From: DATHVI01 sp035461385
GTDB lineage: Bacteria; Actinomycetota; Thermoleophilia; Solirubrobacterales; 70-9
Assembly (NCBI GenBank): GCA_035461385.1
Contig: DATHVI010000069.1
Span: 1 to 5,411 of the forward strand
Length of the DNA stretch: 5,411 nucleotides
Direction: 5' to 3'
Positions within the stretch are counted from its first letter, which is position 1. Each line of letters begins with the position of its first letter. Under the pieces are notes generated by a model that was not told the DNA's origin, did no database searches, and saw only the letters and a list, made by a program, of their open reading frames with translations. Both the position numbers and the translations under genes were made by a program. This document shows positions 4,867-5,411 of the stretch, one piece after another.

Positions 4867-5411
4867 TCAGGGAGCGACGCGACCAAGGACCCTCGATGGC
4901 GGATCACCTGACGAGAGCCGCGCTCAGAACCGGCCTGATGACGGCGGCGGTGACCCTCGCGGTTCTCGCGGCCGAGGCGAGCGCGAGCTCGAACCTCTCC
5001 GCCGACGGGCGCAAGGTCGCCTTCACCTCAGCGGCGTCGAATCTCGTCGCCGGCGATCGAAACGACGCGATCGACGTCTTCGTGCGAGACCTCGATCCAG
5101 GCGTCACCCGGCGGGTCAGTGTCAGCTCAGCCGGGGCCGAGGGGAACGCGGACAGCTTCGACCCATCCTTCTCTGCGAACGGCCGCAGGGTGGCGTTCAG
5201 CTCGGGCGCCTCGAACCTGGTCGCGGGAGACACGAACGCCTCCACCGACGTCTTCGTGCACAGCCTCAAGACCGGCAAGACCCGTCGGGTGAGCGTGCGC
5301 TCGAACGGCCGTCAGGGACGCGGCGCGAGCGCCGCGCCCTCGATCTCGACCACCGGGCGCTTCGTCGCCTTCCAGTCGGCGGCTCCGAACCTCATACCGG
5401 GTGACACCAAC
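4863..5411 (+). CDS. Secreted PD40/TolB-like beta-propeller repeat protein (3' partial)
   Basis: The frame from ATG 4863 stays open to the window end (183 residues). Residues 12-41 form a signal peptide: MADHLTRAALRTG, a hydrophobic stretch to LAVLAAE, and an A-S-A41 cleavage site. Mature protein begins almost at once with repeats spaced exactly 58 residues apart: SADGRKVAF (46), SANGRRVAF (104) and STTGRFVAF (162). Each complete unit then reads SxxSNLVAGDxNxxxDVFV, a strand ending TRRVSV, and a Gly/Ser-rich turn. These are PD40/WD40-like propeller blades, usually in binding rather than catalytic proteins; the GDxN...D loop could bind a metal (inference). The ATG overlaps the sulfatase stop in ATGA, so the two are probably co-translated and act in the same compartment. 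An alternative start is ATG 4896, preceded by AAGGA and giving a more typical 30-residue signal peptide. The number of blades and any C-terminal anchor lie outside the window. Confidence 0.9.
   Translation, partial: MIRERRDQGPSMADHLTRAALRTGLMTAAVTLAVLAAEASASSNLSADGRKVAFTSAASNLVAGDRNDAIDVFVRDLDPGVTRRVSVSSAGAEGNADSFDPSFSANGRRVAFSSGASNLVAGDTNASTDVFVHSLKTGKTRRVSVRSNGRQGRGASAAPSISTTGRFVAFQSAAPNLIPGDTN
4885..4889 (+). promoter_or_regulatory. Shine-Dalgarno-like AAGGA before alternative start 4896
   Basis: AAGGA sits 6 nt before ATG 4896, a good spacing. It competes with the GGGAAGTGAG stretch (4848-4857) that precedes ATG 4863. Start 4896 would remove the 11-residue MIRERRDQGPS extension while keeping the complete signal peptide. 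The sequence alone does not decide between them. Confidence 0.35.
4998..5411 (+). repeat. 174-bp tandem coding repeats (propeller blades)
   Basis: Units start at 4998, 5172 and 5346 (the last incomplete), giving an exact 174-bp, 58-codon period. Protein identity between units is strongest at S-A-x-G-R-x-V-A-F and SNLVAGDxN, whereas the DNA is clearly diverged. They are therefore old internal duplications maintained by selection, not recent slippage copies. Confidence 0.72.

Noticed and set aside
4739..5404. A plus-strand 221-codon frame across the end of the sulfatase and the downstream region
   Set aside because: It is Arg-rich and out of frame. The frame from 4863 encodes a signal peptide and regular propeller repeats, so that one is the real gene although it has no stop inside the window.
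1..5411. CRISPR arrays, insertion sequences and prophage genes
   Set aside because: Both strands were read for regularly spaced short direct repeats, transposase or integrase motifs and phage proteins, and none was found.

Overview
The window is high-GC DNA with densely packed genes. Gene order, codon use and protein families (an FHA/HTH regulator with a conserved N-terminal leader, a PknB-like receptor kinase, an exported formylglycine sulfatase, and long 'SADGR..AF' propeller repeats) suggest an actinobacterium, perhaps of the class Thermoleophilia (Solirubrobacterales-like). The taxonomic guess is an inference from family resemblance, not from a marker gene.

Layout: (1) bases 1-615, a TetR-family repressor on the + strand that lacks only its first few codons; (2) bases 616-892, a gap with no intact gene, holding a short decayed copy of the N-terminus of an FHA-type gene (about 676-823) and a perfect 10-bp hairpin (848-872) where the convergent transcripts meet; (3) bases 893-2509 on the - strand, a transmembrane Ser/Thr protein kinase with an unusual extracytoplasmic domain; (4) bases 2510-2577, a compact divergent promoter region with overlapping -10-like elements and a possible 16-codon leader ORF that overlaps the kinase start; (5) bases 2578-3285, an FHA-domain protein with a C-terminal LuxR-like helix-turn-helix; (6) bases 3286-3387, a hairpin-rich gap; (7) bases 3388-4866, an exported sulfatase; (8) bases 4863-5411, a secreted beta-propeller protein of 58-residue repeats, joined to the sulfatase by an ATGA overlap and running off the window end.

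How the parts may work together: the divergent kinase and FHA-HTH pair looks like a one-to-one phospho-signalling module. The kinase would sense something outside the cell through its ectodomain and phosphorylate threonines on itself or a partner. The FHA domain would read phosphothreonine and the HTH would act on DNA. This parallels mycobacterial PknH-EmbR, but with the domains of the transcription factor in the reverse order. The sulfatase and propeller genes form a translationally coupled pair of exported proteins; they are candidate targets only by position. The truncated FHA-like copy on the far side of the kinase suggests that this locus once carried, or gained and lost, a second FHA gene.
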